Positions 1-6,676 are shown, numbered from the stretch's first letter. The stretch: 12,527 nucleotides of DNA from an uncultured Treponema sp. (GCA_937893155.1 CALBGU010000061.1:1-12527); one strand, 5' to 3'. The notes: generated by a model from the sequence alone, not told the origin. Numbers and translations: made by a program.

Positions 1-25
1 GTTCAAACGTGTGCTCTTCCGATCT
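1..25 (+). other. Illumina adapter remnant
   Basis: The first 25 bases match the end of the Illumina TruSeq/multiplexing read-2 adapter at 24 of 25 positions. The run ACGTGTGCTCTTCCGATCT (7-25) is exact and the only difference is A instead of G at position 6. The adapter is a standard, widely known sequence, so this is untrimmed library sequence and not genome. The GTG codon at 9-11, where the first open frame begins, lies inside it. Confidence 0.94.
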
Positions 26-794
26 TAATACTAAAGATATAATTGATTTGTTTAATCAAAAGCATCAAATTAAAGTTGATTATTATCATGTAAACTCTGA
101 TACAATTATAGGTTATAAACCTATGTTTCCAATATTAGAATCTAAAGCAGAATATTTATGGGTTTCTGGGGACTCAAGATATCACGATTTTAATGAACTT
201 GATGAGAAGATATTTCCATATATCCGAAAGTACCTGGATGATATCATTACCATAGATGACAGCGAGCTGATAGTTACATTTCTTGATATGATAGAGAATC
301 ACAAGATGGTCGCCGAGAACTCCGGCCTTCTTGCAGTTGCAGCGACAAAACATCTTAAGGCGGAGAATAAAAAGGTGGCTGCTATCATATCCGGAGGAAA
401 TATGGACGTGATAACTCTGTCCTCAGTTGTCCAGCATGGACTTATAGCAAGAAGCCGTATATTTACAGTATCAGTGCTGCTTCCCGATAAGCCGGGAGAA
501 CTGGTAAAGGTATCCCAGCTTATCGCGGCAGAGCAGGGAAATATCAGTCTTATCATGGACGTTTCCATGGAGATGACTGTAGAACTGGGACGCACGAAAA
601 AACAGATTAAGGATATTTTAGGAATGGGTGAAGGTACCATCATTGAGCTTGATAAGCTCGCTGGTGAACCTGTTGACATTCTTGTGAATCACAAGCCGAT
701 TGCAAAGGGCGAAGTTGTTGTCATCGATGAAAACTTCGGTGTGCGCGTTACGGAGATTCTTTCTCCTGCAGAGCGCGTGAGCGATTTGCGATAA
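9..794 (+). CDS. Composite open frame (adapter + unknown fragment + IlvA fragment + FliN C-terminal domain)
   Basis: This is a 261-codon open frame made of unrelated parts. Residues 1-5 come from the sequencing adapter. Residues 6 to about 72 are an AT-rich coding fragment of uncertain family. Residues about 73-177 match the end of the catalytic domain and the start of the ACT domain of biosynthetic threonine ammonia-lyase (SGGNMD at 128-133, LLPDKPGEL at 157-165). Residues 178-261 are the SpoA domain of the flagellar switch protein FliN (VELGRTKKQIKDIL, LDKLAGEPVDILVN, GEVVVIDENFGVRVTEIL). No known protein family joins these parts, and each join cuts a domain. The frame is probably the product of chimeric assembly or ligation. 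Only the last third belongs with the genes that follow. An automatic annotation would probably call this FliN or threonine dehydratase, and either name alone would mislead. Confidence 0.7.
   Translation: MCSSDLNTKDIIDLFNQKHQIKVDYYHVNSDTIIGYKPMFPILESKAEYLWVSGDSRYHDFNELDEKIFPYIRKYLDDIITIDDSELIVTFLDMIENHKMVAENSGLLAVAATKHLKAENKKVAAIISGGNMDVITLSSVVQHGLIARSRIFTVSVLLPDKPGELVKVSQLIAAEQGNISLIMDVSMEMTVELGRTKKQIKDILGMGEGTIIELDKLAGEPVDILVNHKPIAKGEVVVIDENFGVRVTEILSPAERVSDLR
26..225 (+). pseudogene. AT-rich gene fragment of uncertain family
   Basis: This stretch is visibly more AT-rich than anything else in the window and favours AT-ending codons such as ATA, AAT, TTA and GAT. It is open in the frame that continues into the next fragment. 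The translation contains NSDTIIGYKPMF and LWVSGDSRYHDFNELDEK. I do not recognise it with certainty; the general look recalls a surface-polysaccharide glycosyltransferase, but that is a weak guess. Both ends are artificial: the adapter on the left and the IlvA fragment on the right. The right-hand join is placed near 222-233 because IlvA-like sequence (KYLDDIITIDDSEL) starts there. The composition suggests a different source organism from the flagellar genes. Confidence 0.4.
226..540 (+). pseudogene. ilvA: Threonine ammonia-lyase (IlvA) C-terminal fragment, truncated at both ends
   Basis: The roughly 105 residues encoded here fit the late catalytic and early regulatory part of threonine ammonia-lyase, the PLP enzyme that converts threonine to 2-oxobutanoate in isoleucine synthesis. 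Visible landmarks are KYLDDIITIDDSEL, the helix ENHKMVAENSGLLAVAA, the conserved IISGGNMD, GLIARSRIF and the opening of an ACT domain, LLPDKPGELVKVSQLIAAEQGN. The PLP lysine and about two thirds of the enzyme are missing on the left, and the ACT domain stops after its first strand and helix. Codon use (frequent ATA for isoleucine) differs from the flagellar genes. The sequence resembles catabolic-type enzymes of gut Firmicutes, which is an impression from motifs only. It has no place in a flagellar operon and is best treated as foreign sequence joined by error. Confidence 0.8.
540..794 (+). CDS. fliN: Flagellar motor switch protein FliN, C-terminal (SpoA) part
   Basis: FliN forms the lower part of the flagellar C-ring together with FliM and FliG. 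It takes part in switching rotation and docks the export ATPase complex near the export gate. About 85 residues remain, an almost complete SpoA domain: LIMDVSMEMTVELGRTKKQI, then GTIIELDKLAGEPVDILVN, then GEVVVIDENFGVRVTEIL. This is the most conserved part of FliN. The native N-terminal part (the FliY/FliN leader) and the start codon are missing, because the sequence left of about 540 comes from an unrelated gene. The stop is at 792-794. It lies 39 bases before fliO, and fliN-fliO-fliP is the normal order in spirochetes and many other bacteria, so this part is native to the operon. Confidence 0.92.
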   Translation, partial: NISLIMDVSMEMTVELGRTKKQIKDILGMGEGTIIELDKLAGEPVDILVNHKPIAKGEVVVIDENFGVRVTEILSPAERVSDLR

Positions 795-806
795 ATAGTC
801 TTATTC

Positions 807-836
807 CATAAAAGCTGGCGGGGGCTGGCTTTTATG
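807..836 (+). promoter_or_regulatory. Inverted repeat enclosing the fliO ribosome-binding site and start codon
   Basis: CATAAAAGC (807-815) and GCTTTTATG (828-836) are exact reverse complements, giving a 9-base-pair stem with a 12-base loop. The loop holds the G-run 820-824, which would serve as Shine-Dalgarno for the ATG at 834-836, and that ATG is the end of the right arm. If formed in mRNA, the hairpin would hide this start. No U-run follows, so it is not an intrinsic terminator. A regulatory role is inference. Confidence 0.35.
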
Positions 837-1511
837 TGTATTGGGTGGGGGATAAAAACGTTTGCTTTTAAAAGGCTTTTGCCTATATTTTTGTTTGTAG
901 CGGTGCTTTTTGCATCGCCGCCTATTTTTTCTCAAGAAAATCAGTCTGTTGCTCCTTCTGGCGAAGATGCAATTTTGCTTGACGCAGGAGTTGCGACTGA
1001 TAACGGAGTTCCCGAGGTCATTTCAGAGGCTTCGGGTATTGGTGTTTTTGTGCGAATGGTTGTCGTGCTGGTTATCGTGATTGCGGTGATTTGCGCGATT
1101 TTTGCTCTTATGCGGAAAACGATGAGCCCGGGAAGCGAAACAGACCCGTTTTTGCGAAAAGTGTCGTCAATTACGCTTTCTCCCGGAAAATCAGTGCAAA
1201 TTATCACTTTGATTGATAAAGCATATCTCGTAGGCGTGTCGGATAACGGGGTAAATCTTATCGGAGAAGTTTCTGATAAAGAACTTGTAGATGCAATGAA
1301 TGTGTATGCTGATAAAACATCGCGTCAAAGAAAGCCTCGAAATTTTAACGATGTGCTGTCGCTGTTTATGCCAAACGGTTTTAAGATGAAAGAAGCCGAG
1401 AGTGCAGATAAAACTGGGGCTATTTACGGAGATTTAGCAAGTAGTACACAAGATATGTTCAGAAAGCAACGAGAACGGCTTTCGGGCGAAACCGGAGGCG
1501 ATTTGTCATGA
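834..1511 (+). CDS. fliO: Flagellar export-gate chaperone FliO (FliZ/FliO family)
   Basis: FliO is a bitopic membrane protein that helps assemble the FliP ring of the flagellar export gate. The 225 residues show a hydrophobic leader at about 14-34, probably a signal peptide ending near IFSQ. A short acidic periplasmic stretch follows (35-68), then a strong membrane segment (VFVRMVVVLVIVIAVICAIF, 71-90) and a cytoplasmic tail. The tail carries the FliO-type strands SITLSPGKSVQIITLIDKAY (112-131) and LVGVSDNGVNLIGEV (132-146). Length and leader fit the longer FliO/FliZ proteins of spirochetes and Bacillus rather than the short E. coli form. The start is uncertain: ATG 834 has a G-run 9 bases upstream, but a second purine-rich site at 843-851 points to a start near 858, where only ACG is found. 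The stop overlaps the fliP start (ATGA), which suggests coupled translation. Confidence 0.87.
   Translation: MCIGWGIKTFAFKRLLPIFLFVAVLFASPPIFSQENQSVAPSGEDAILLDAGVATDNGVPEVISEASGIGVFVRMVVVLVIVIAVICAIFALMRKTMSPGSETDPFLRKVSSITLSPGKSVQIITLIDKAYLVGVSDNGVNLIGEVSDKELVDAMNVYADKTSRQRKPRNFNDVLSLFMPNGFKMKEAESADKTGAIYGDLASSTQDMFRKQRERLSGETGGDLS
843..851 (+). promoter_or_regulatory. Second Shine-Dalgarno-like site inside the fliO 5' end
   Basis: GGGTGGGGG lies within the first codons of fliO as called. The same GGTGGGG motif sits just upstream of flhA (4552-4558, 6 bases before ATG) and fliA (9544-9550, 3 bases before ATG). A 6-base spacing here would place initiation at codon 858 (ACG), directly before the basic and hydrophobic leader FAFKRLLPIFLF. 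It could be a real site with a non-standard start, or an ATG changed by a single base error. Confidence 0.35.
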
Positions 1512-2320
1512 AAACGAAAGGTATTTTGATTGCCCTATTTGCTTTGTTTTTGGGAACTCAGGTATTGTGTGCCCAGAGTTTTCCGGAGGGGGCTGCACGA
1601 GGGCGAACTGAGATGAGCCGCGGTGTGCAGGGGCTGAACGTGCCGAATATCGACATCAACATCACGCGCCCTGAATCTGGGCAGGAAGTTGCATTCTCTG
1701 TTCAGGTTTTGCTTTTGCTTACCGTTTTGACGCTTGCTCCGAGCATTTTGCTTTTGGTAACTTGCTTTTTGCGTTTTTCGATTGTCCTTGATTTTATAAA
1801 ACGTGCGCTTTCATTGCAGCAAGTGCCGCCGACTGCGGTGCTTAACGGCATTGCATTTTTTATGACCATTTTCGTAATGTGGCCGACGTTCCGCCAAGTC
1901 TACGACAATTCTTATAAGCCGCTTTCCGATGGGCAAATCGGCATTGAAGAGGCATACACAAAAGCGGAAGCTCCTATCCGCCTGTTTATGTACAAGCAAA
2001 TGAACAAAGACCCAAGCTACATTCGGCTTTGTATGTCGATGGCGCAATTGGAAAAGCCGCAGACACTTTCCGATGTGCCGACGTATTGTCTTGTGCCTGC
2101 GTTTATATTGCACGAGTTGACCGTTGCGTTCAAAATAGGTGTTTTGCTTTATATTCCGTTTATCATAATCGATATGGTTGTGGCGAGCATTTTGATGAGT
2201 ATGGGTATGATGATGTTGCCTCCTGTACAGATTTCTATGCCATTTAAGTTGATGCTTTTTGTTTTGGTTGACGGCTGGGGGCTTTTGACGCGGGAACTGT
2301 TCTTGTCGGTTGCGAGGTAA
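1508..2320 (+). CDS. fliP: Flagellar export-gate protein FliP
   Basis: FliP is the main subunit of the export gate (five FliP with one FliR and four FliQ), an inner-membrane protein of the flagellar type III secretion system. The 270 residues begin with a cleavable-looking signal peptide (1-22, cut near LCAQS). The family signature follows at 72-94: LTVLTLAPSILLLVTCFLRF, then SIVL. A second one covers 207-257: AFKIGVLLYIPFIIIDMVVA, SILMSMGMMMLPP, MPFKLMLFVLVDGW. Four membrane segments are visible (about 65-92, 110-127, 192-233, 243-262, the third of which may split). The periplasmic loop, about 130-190, includes AEAPIRLFMYKQM. The protein is complete and normal in length. The start is supported by GGAGG at 1494-1498, 9 bases upstream, and by the 4-base overlap with fliO. 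fliQ follows after 3 bases. Confidence 0.98.
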   Translation: MKTKGILIALFALFLGTQVLCAQSFPEGAARGRTEMSRGVQGLNVPNIDINITRPESGQEVAFSVQVLLLLTVLTLAPSILLLVTCFLRFSIVLDFIKRALSLQQVPPTAVLNGIAFFMTIFVMWPTFRQVYDNSYKPLSDGQIGIEEAYTKAEAPIRLFMYKQMNKDPSYIRLCMSMAQLEKPQTLSDVPTYCLVPAFILHELTVAFKIGVLLYIPFIIIDMVVASILMSMGMMMLPPVQISMPFKLMLFVLVDGWGLLTRELFLSVAR

Positions 2321-2323
2321 AAT

Positions 2324-2593
2324 ATGTCAATTGAAATGATTGTTTTTTTGATGAGAAGCGGAATTCGTGAAGTCTTTGTACTCGTTGCACCTGTTTTGGG
2401 GGCGGCTCTCATCGTTGGTTTAATTGTGGCTATTTTTCAAGCAACAACATCGATTCAAGAAGCCACGCTTACGTTTTTGCCAAAATTGCTTACGATTTTG
2501 CTGATGCTCGCGCTTATAGGCGGTTGGATGTTTTCGTCCGCACGAGTTTACACCATACAACTTTTTAGTATGATTCCGAATCTTGCGCAATAA
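2324..2593 (+). CDS. fliQ: Flagellar export-gate protein FliQ
   Basis: FliQ packs around the FliP/FliR core of the flagellar export gate and shapes the export channel on its outer side. The 89 residues are the usual length for the family and consist of two membrane hairpin helices, about 16-40 and 52-74. The connecting turn carries the characteristic VGLIVAIFQATTSIQEATLT (31-50) followed by FLPKL. The start ATG has GAGG at 2314-2317, 6 bases upstream, partly inside the end of fliP. The gene lies 3 bases after fliP and 19 bases before fliR, so it is translated from the same mRNA. The gene is T-rich, as expected for a membrane protein. There is no sign of damage. Confidence 0.97.
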   Translation: MSIEMIVFLMRSGIREVFVLVAPVLGAALIVGLIVAIFQATTSIQEATLTFLPKLLTILLMLALIGGWMFSSARVYTIQLFSMIPNLAQ

Positions 2594-2612
2594 TTTTTAG
2601 GAAAGATTAAGA

Positions 2613-3440
2613 ATGTTGGATTCCATTGTTCGACAAGCACCGTTTTTTTTGTTGATTGCAGTACGGTGTTTTGCGCTTATAATGACGCTTCCTCTGTTTG
2701 CAATGCGCGGAACTGTTCCGCGGGCGGTAAAAGTTGTGCTTGCGGGATATTTCGCATATCTTGTTTTTCCAGAGTTGTCGGCGGCGGATTCTTTTTTTGC
2801 AAAATCCTATAATGCGTATTTTGATTATGACGGCTCGTTTACGCTTGAATATGTCCTTTTGCTTGTGGGAGAAGGACTTATCGGCATCATTATGGGCTTG
2901 TATGTGGCGATAATTTTTGCGGCATTCAGTACAGCGGGACAGTTTTTTGCTTTTCAGATGGGATTTAGTGCATCTGAAGTTTACGATGCGCTTTCACAAG
3001 TTGAAAATCCGCTTATGGGGCAATATTTTAATTTGATTGGTATGTTGGTGTTTTTGCAAAATAGATGGTTTCAGCTTCTTTTTAAAGATGCCCTTTTTGC
3101 AAGTTTTAACACTCTTTCTGCGTTTTCGATTGTAAGTGCAAACGAAGGCATAATGCAGTTTTTCTTAAAGGCGTTGACATTTTTGTTTGCCAACGCCTTT
3201 ACGCTTGCGTTCCCGATAATTGGCACTTTAACACTGATTATGGTGGCGATGGGAATGTTATCGAAGGCTGCTCCCCAAATGAATTTGTTTTCGGAAGGAT
3301 TTTCGATAACAATGCTTGTGTCGTTTTTTTTGATTACAGAATTGATGCCCGGTATGTGCGATTTTTTTACTCATTCGTTTGTAACGGGATTCCAAACGCT
3401 CGAGAAATTTTTTATTCAAATTTCAGGTGGTATTCAGTAA
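2613..3440 (+). CDS. fliR: Flagellar export-gate protein FliR
   Basis: FliR is the single-copy subunit that closes the FliP-FliQ-FliR export gate in the inner membrane. The 275 residues show about six hydrophobic segments and the family landmarks in order: RCFALIMTLPLF (18-29), VGEGLIGIIMGLYVAI (85-100), AGQFFAFQMGFSAS (108-121), and MGMLSKAAPQMNLFSEGF (213-230), the last being close to the classic AAPQMN block. Length is normal for the family and slightly above the E. coli protein. AGGAAAG at 2599-2605 is the ribosome-binding site, 7 bases before the ATG. The stop lies one base before the preferred flhB start. Two runs of eight T (2643-2650, 3324-3331) are possible slippage points, but the frame is intact. 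An 11-base-pair inverted repeat lies inside the gene at 3166-3201. Confidence 0.97.
   Translation: MLDSIVRQAPFFLLIAVRCFALIMTLPLFAMRGTVPRAVKVVLAGYFAYLVFPELSAADSFFAKSYNAYFDYDGSFTLEYVLLLVGEGLIGIIMGLYVAIIFAAFSTAGQFFAFQMGFSASEVYDALSQVENPLMGQYFNLIGMLVFLQNRWFQLLFKDALFASFNTLSAFSIVSANEGIMQFFLKALTFLFANAFTLAFPIIGTLTLIMVAMGMLSKAAPQMNLFSEGFSITMLVSFFLITELMPGMCDFFTHSFVTGFQTLEKFFIQISGGIQ
3166..3201. repeat. 11-base-pair perfect inverted repeat inside fliR
   Basis: TAAAGGCGTTG (3166-3176) and CAACGCCTTTA (3191-3201) are exact reverse complements separated by 14 T-rich bases. It lies in the FliR coding sequence for residues about 185-197 (LKALTFLFANAFT). No U-run follows, so it is not a typical terminator. 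It could form a stable mRNA hairpin that affects translation or processing within the operon, or be chance. Confidence 0.5.
3425..3430 (+). promoter_or_regulatory. Ribosome-binding site that decides the flhB start
   Basis: AGGTGG lies 11 bases before ATG 3442. It overlaps the alternative GTG at 3427, which would then have no Shine-Dalgarno of its own. This supports ATG 3442, one base after the fliR stop, as the flhB start. Confidence 0.55.
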
Positions 3441-3441
3441 A

Positions 3442-4545
3442 ATGTCATTCGATGAAATTGACCTGCAATGGTTTTCAAAGGCTGAAGATGAGGGACGAAC
3501 CGAAGACCCAACCGACCTGCGCATAAAAAAAGCTCGAGATGAGGGGCGCGTTGCCAAAAGTACCGAACTGAACAGTGCGGTCGTGCTTTTGTGTTCGGTT
3601 TTGCTTCTGATTGCGATGTCTCCGTGGATTTTGCAGCGGCTGAAAACGGCGTTTATTTTTTATTTTACGCATATAACGGCGGAAACGGTGTCATACAAAA
3701 CGTATGCGCTTGTATTTGCAATGTTTTTTTTGCAGATTGTGTTGCCCATTGTGCTGATTGCGGCGGCGGCGGGCGTTATCACGAATATTGCGCAAAATCG
3801 AGGATTTATTTTTTCCTTAAAACCGATAACGCCGAATTTTTCAAAAATTTTGCCAAATATTGGGCAATATCTGAATAAAACGCTGTTTTCTATGGAAGGC
3901 GGATTTAATGTTCTGAAATCGCTCTTAAAAGTCGGTATTATCACAGCGATTGCGTATGCGCTTATCAAACGAAATATTCCGAGTATTCTGCTGATGCTCA
4001 AAAGTCCTTCGCTTGATTCGTGCGTGCGTGTGGTGAGTTCTTTTGCGGTGCAGATTTTGCTTTGTACGATTGCGGTTTTTATTGCAATTTCGGTTCCTGA
4101 TTATGTTGTTCAGAAAAAGCAATTTATGGAATCCCTCAGAATGAGCAAGCAGGAAGTCAAGCAGGAATACAAAGAAATGGAAGGCGACCCCGAAGTAAAA
4201 GGACGGCTTGAGCAAGCACAAAAGCAAATGGTTATGCGCAATTTGCCCAAAACGGTGAAAGAAAGCGATGTTGTCATTGCAAACCCGACTCATTTTGCTG
4301 TTGCGCTAAAATATGACGAAGCAACGAGTTATGCGCCAAAAATTATGGCAAAAGGCGAAGATTCTTTGGCGTTGCGGATTCGTCATCTTGCAGAAGAGAG
4401 CGAAATTCCGGTTGTAGAAAATAAGGCTTTGGCGCGTAGCCTGTATACAGAAACCAAAGTTGGTGATATAATTCCAGAAAGCTATATGCAAATTATTGCG
4501 ACAATTTATGCACAAGTGGTATATTTGAATAAAAAACATCGATGA
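3442..4545 (+). CDS. flhB: Flagellar export switch protein FlhB
   Basis: FlhB sits in the inner membrane beside the FliP/Q/R gate and switches export from rod/hook to filament substrates after cutting itself. With the ATG at 3442 it has 367 residues. The N-terminus IDLQWFSKAEDEGRTEDPTD then KKARDEGRVAKS is the usual cytoplasmic start. Four membrane segments lie at about 45-63, 90-114, 155-177 and 197-221. A charged linker (224-265) leads to the autocleavage motif NPTH (residues 281-284, nt 4282-4293) in VIANPTHFAVALKYD, and the C-terminal domain holds ENKALARSLY. All residues needed for cleavage between Asn and Pro are present. An upstream in-frame GTG at 3427 would add five residues but lacks a ribosome-binding site. 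flhA follows after 19 bases. Confidence 0.97.
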   Translation: MSFDEIDLQWFSKAEDEGRTEDPTDLRIKKARDEGRVAKSTELNSAVVLLCSVLLLIAMSPWILQRLKTAFIFYFTHITAETVSYKTYALVFAMFFLQIVLPIVLIAAAAGVITNIAQNRGFIFSLKPITPNFSKILPNIGQYLNKTLFSMEGGFNVLKSLLKVGIITAIAYALIKRNIPSILLMLKSPSLDSCVRVVSSFAVQILLCTIAVFIAISVPDYVVQKKQFMESLRMSKQEVKQEYKEMEGDPEVKGRLEQAQKQMVMRNLPKTVKESDVVIANPTHFAVALKYDEATSYAPKIMAKGEDSLALRIRHLAEESEIPVVENKALARSLYTETKVGDIIPESYMQIIATIYAQVVYLNKKHR

Positions 4546-4550
4546 AATTC

Positions 4551-4558
4551 AGGTGGGG
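4551..4558 (+). promoter_or_regulatory. Ribosome-binding site that decides the flhA start
   Basis: AGGTGGGG ends 6 bases before ATG 4565. A second ATG at 4561 is closer but out of frame and meets a stop after three codons, so 4565 is the functional start. The GGTGG(GG) form recurs before flhB and fliA. Confidence 0.6.
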
Positions 4559-4564
4559 AAATGA

Positions 4565-6676
4565 ATGGCTAATCGGTTGGGGAAATTAAACAATTTACTA
4601 AAAGATGGGCAGATGAGCAGCACGGCGGTTGCGATTGCATCGGTTGTTGTGGTGTTGATGTTGGTCATTGGGCTTCCAAAGCCGATGATTGATGCATTTA
4701 TGATTCTGAATCTTGCAATTTCGGTTGCAATTTTGCTTACGGTTATTTATACGCCGAAAGCGTCAACATTCACGTCGTTTCCGCGCGTGATTTTGCTGGT
4801 TACGCTTTTTGGGCTTGGAATCAATATTTCGTCAACTCGCCTGATTTTGACGGCGAAAGATATGGGCGCGCAAAGCAATATGGTAAAAGCATTTGCGAGC
4901 ATTGTTACGGGCGGAAATAATATCATAATCGGTATTGTTATTTTTATCATTTTGATTGTCGTTCAAGTTGTGGTTATTACCAAAGGTGCAACCCGAATTT
5001 CTGAAGTTGCGGCTCGATTTTCGCTTGATTCAATGAACACAAAAATGTTTGCCGTTGATTCTGAATTGAACAGCGGCTCTATCACCGAAGAAGAGGCTCG
5101 TGCGCGAAAAAAAGAAATCCAGAGAGACAGCGATTTTTATTCTGCTATGGACGGTGCGTCAAAATTCGTTTCGGGCAACGTGAAAGCGGGCATTTTTATT
5201 ACGCTGATAAACTTAATCGGCGGTTTTGCTGTCGGTATGCTGATGAATGGAATGGATTTTCAGAACGCGCTCAACAATTATTCCATTTTGACGATTGGCG
5301 ACGGTCTTTTGTCGCAAATGCCGTCTCTGATGCTTTCGTTTGCAACAGGTCTTATTGTTACTGGAAGTTCGAGCGATGAACCTGTGGGCGACCAGCTCAA
5401 AAAGCAATTCAGTGCATCTGGATATGTGTATATCATTGTGGGTTTTGCGCTGGTGATTATGGGTGTTGTTTTTCGCGGCGGAACGCAATTTTTGCTTATC
5501 CCAATCGGTGCTCTTGCCTGCTATTTTGGCTACAAAATGCTGGGAAATCAAAAAGCTGCCGTTGCGCAGAAAAAGCAAGCCGAAGAAAAGGCGGTCGCTG
5601 CAAAGCGCGAACAAACTCAAAATCCAGACGAAGTCAGCCCTGTTGTGCCGCTTTACACGCTGTCGTTGGAACTTGGCTTGGGCTTGATTCCTTTGGTGGA
5701 CAAAGAAAAAGGCGCAGAATTGCTTGACCGCGTGATTCACATTCGGCGTGAAGCGGCGATTGATTTAGGTCTTGTTGTCCCGGGAATTCACATTGTTGAT
5801 AATATGATGCTTGACCCAAACGAATACAGTTTCAAAATCCGCGGAATCGAAGCGGGGCGCAGTATTGTGCGTATGGGGCATTATATGTGTATGAACACAG
5901 GGGCTGTGACCAAAGAGATGAACGGCGAGCGCACACAAGACCCCGCGTTTGGAATGCCTGCGATTTGGGTTCCTGAAGATAAGCGAGCCGAGGCTGAGAA
6001 AAATGGATACGCTGTTGTTGACCCGCCGACAATCATTGCGACTCATCTCACCGAAATTATTCGTGACCATGCCGCTGAAATCCTTGGGCGGCAGGAAGTT
6101 TCTTCGATTATCAACAAACTCAAGGAAACGAAATCTGTCGTGGTTGATGAAGTGTTGAACACCGAAAAATTCACTTATGGCGAAATTGAAAACGTGCTGA
6201 AAAATCTGTTGCGCGAAAAAGTGTCGATTCGCAATATGGAAGTGATTTTGGAAACACTTGCGAATTACGGAAAGGTAACGCACAATCAGTGGGTGCTGAC
6301 CGAAAAGGTTCGCGAGGCGCTCGGAGCACAGATTTGTCTTCAATATGCCGACCCCGACAAAAAATTGCGTGTCGTGCAACTTTCTCAGCAATGGGCGGAG
6401 AAAATCCTTGAACACCGTGTTGACCCGCAAGATGGTTCTGAGCCGTTTGTCGCGTTTGACCCGCAGGAAGGACGGCATTGGATAAAATCGGTGAGTGATA
6501 CGATTGCGGCTGTTCGCACCAATTTTCAGCCAATTATTCTTTGCCCGGCGGAAGTTCGCCAGCTCGTGTATTCATCAACTGAACGCGAAATGAAATTGGT
6601 GGTGATTTCTATTCAGGAAGTTTTGGCGGCGGGAACAAATGTTTCGCTTGAGCCGGTAGGAGAAATAAATGCTTAA
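4565..6676 (+). CDS. flhA: Flagellar export protein FlhA
   Basis: FlhA forms the nine-part ring of the flagellar type III export apparatus. It uses the proton gradient and offers the docking platform for chaperone-substrate pairs. The 703 residues are a full-length protein. The N-terminal half has about eight membrane segments, roughly 20-37, 42-62, 74-90, 115-138, 205-226, 240-265, 285-303 and 308-325. The conserved cytoplasmic FHIPEP loop lies at 139-208 (ATRISEVAARFSLDS, EEEARARKKEIQRDSDFYSA, MDGASKFVSGNVKAGI). An Ala/Lys/Gln linker (329-355) leads to the C-terminal docking domain (360-695; RIRGIEAGR-like FKIRGIEAGR at 423-432, VVDPPTIIATHLTEIIR at 484-500, EVLAAGTNVSLEPVGEI at 685-701). 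The usual PGKQM of the loop reads MNTKM here (157-161). The gene end overlaps the flhF start by 8 bases. Confidence 0.98.
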   Translation: MANRLGKLNNLLKDGQMSSTAVAIASVVVVLMLVIGLPKPMIDAFMILNLAISVAILLTVIYTPKASTFTSFPRVILLVTLFGLGINISSTRLILTAKDMGAQSNMVKAFASIVTGGNNIIIGIVIFIILIVVQVVVITKGATRISEVAARFSLDSMNTKMFAVDSELNSGSITEEEARARKKEIQRDSDFYSAMDGASKFVSGNVKAGIFITLINLIGGFAVGMLMNGMDFQNALNNYSILTIGDGLLSQMPSLMLSFATGLIVTGSSSDEPVGDQLKKQFSASGYVYIIVGFALVIMGVVFRGGTQFLLIPIGALACYFGYKMLGNQKAAVAQKKQAEEKAVAAKREQTQNPDEVSPVVPLYTLSLELGLGLIPLVDKEKGAELLDRVIHIRREAAIDLGLVVPGIHIVDNMMLDPNEYSFKIRGIEAGRSIVRMGHYMCMNTGAVTKEMNGERTQDPAFGMPAIWVPEDKRAEAEKNGYAVVDPPTIIATHLTEIIRDHAAEILGRQEVSSIINKLKETKSVVVDEVLNTEKFTYGEIENVLKNLLREKVSIRNMEVILETLANYGKVTHNQWVLTEKVREALGAQICLQYADPDKKLRVVQLSQQWAEKILEHRVDPQDGSEPFVAFDPQEGRHWIKSVSDTIAAVRTNFQPIILCPAEVRQLVYSSTEREMKLVVISIQEVLAAGTNVSLEPVGEINA

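Noticed and set aside
9..794. A genuine threonine dehydratase-FliN fusion protein
   Set aside because: The frame starts in sequencing adapter, joins pieces of different composition inside domains, and two such joins stay open in one frame often enough by chance. FliN alone fits the downstream operon.
3427..3441. GTG start for flhB, adding five residues
   Set aside because: The GTG overlaps the only ribosome-binding site. ATG 3442 gives the usual FlhB N-terminus and normal spacing.
2643..3731. Frameshifts at runs of eight T in fliR and flhB (2643-2650, 3324-3331, 3724-3731)
   Set aside because: All affected frames stay open and keep conserved motifs on both sides, so no frameshift is present in this sequence.
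1508..4545. Injectisome (virulence) type III secretion genes rather than flagellar ones
   Set aside because: The genes are linked to fliN, flhA, flhF, flhG and sigma-28, and the motifs fit the flagellar members of the families.
5765..6478. Minus-strand 237-codon open frame inside flhA
   Set aside because: It is opposite the conserved docking domain of FlhA, with no start signal and no known motif.
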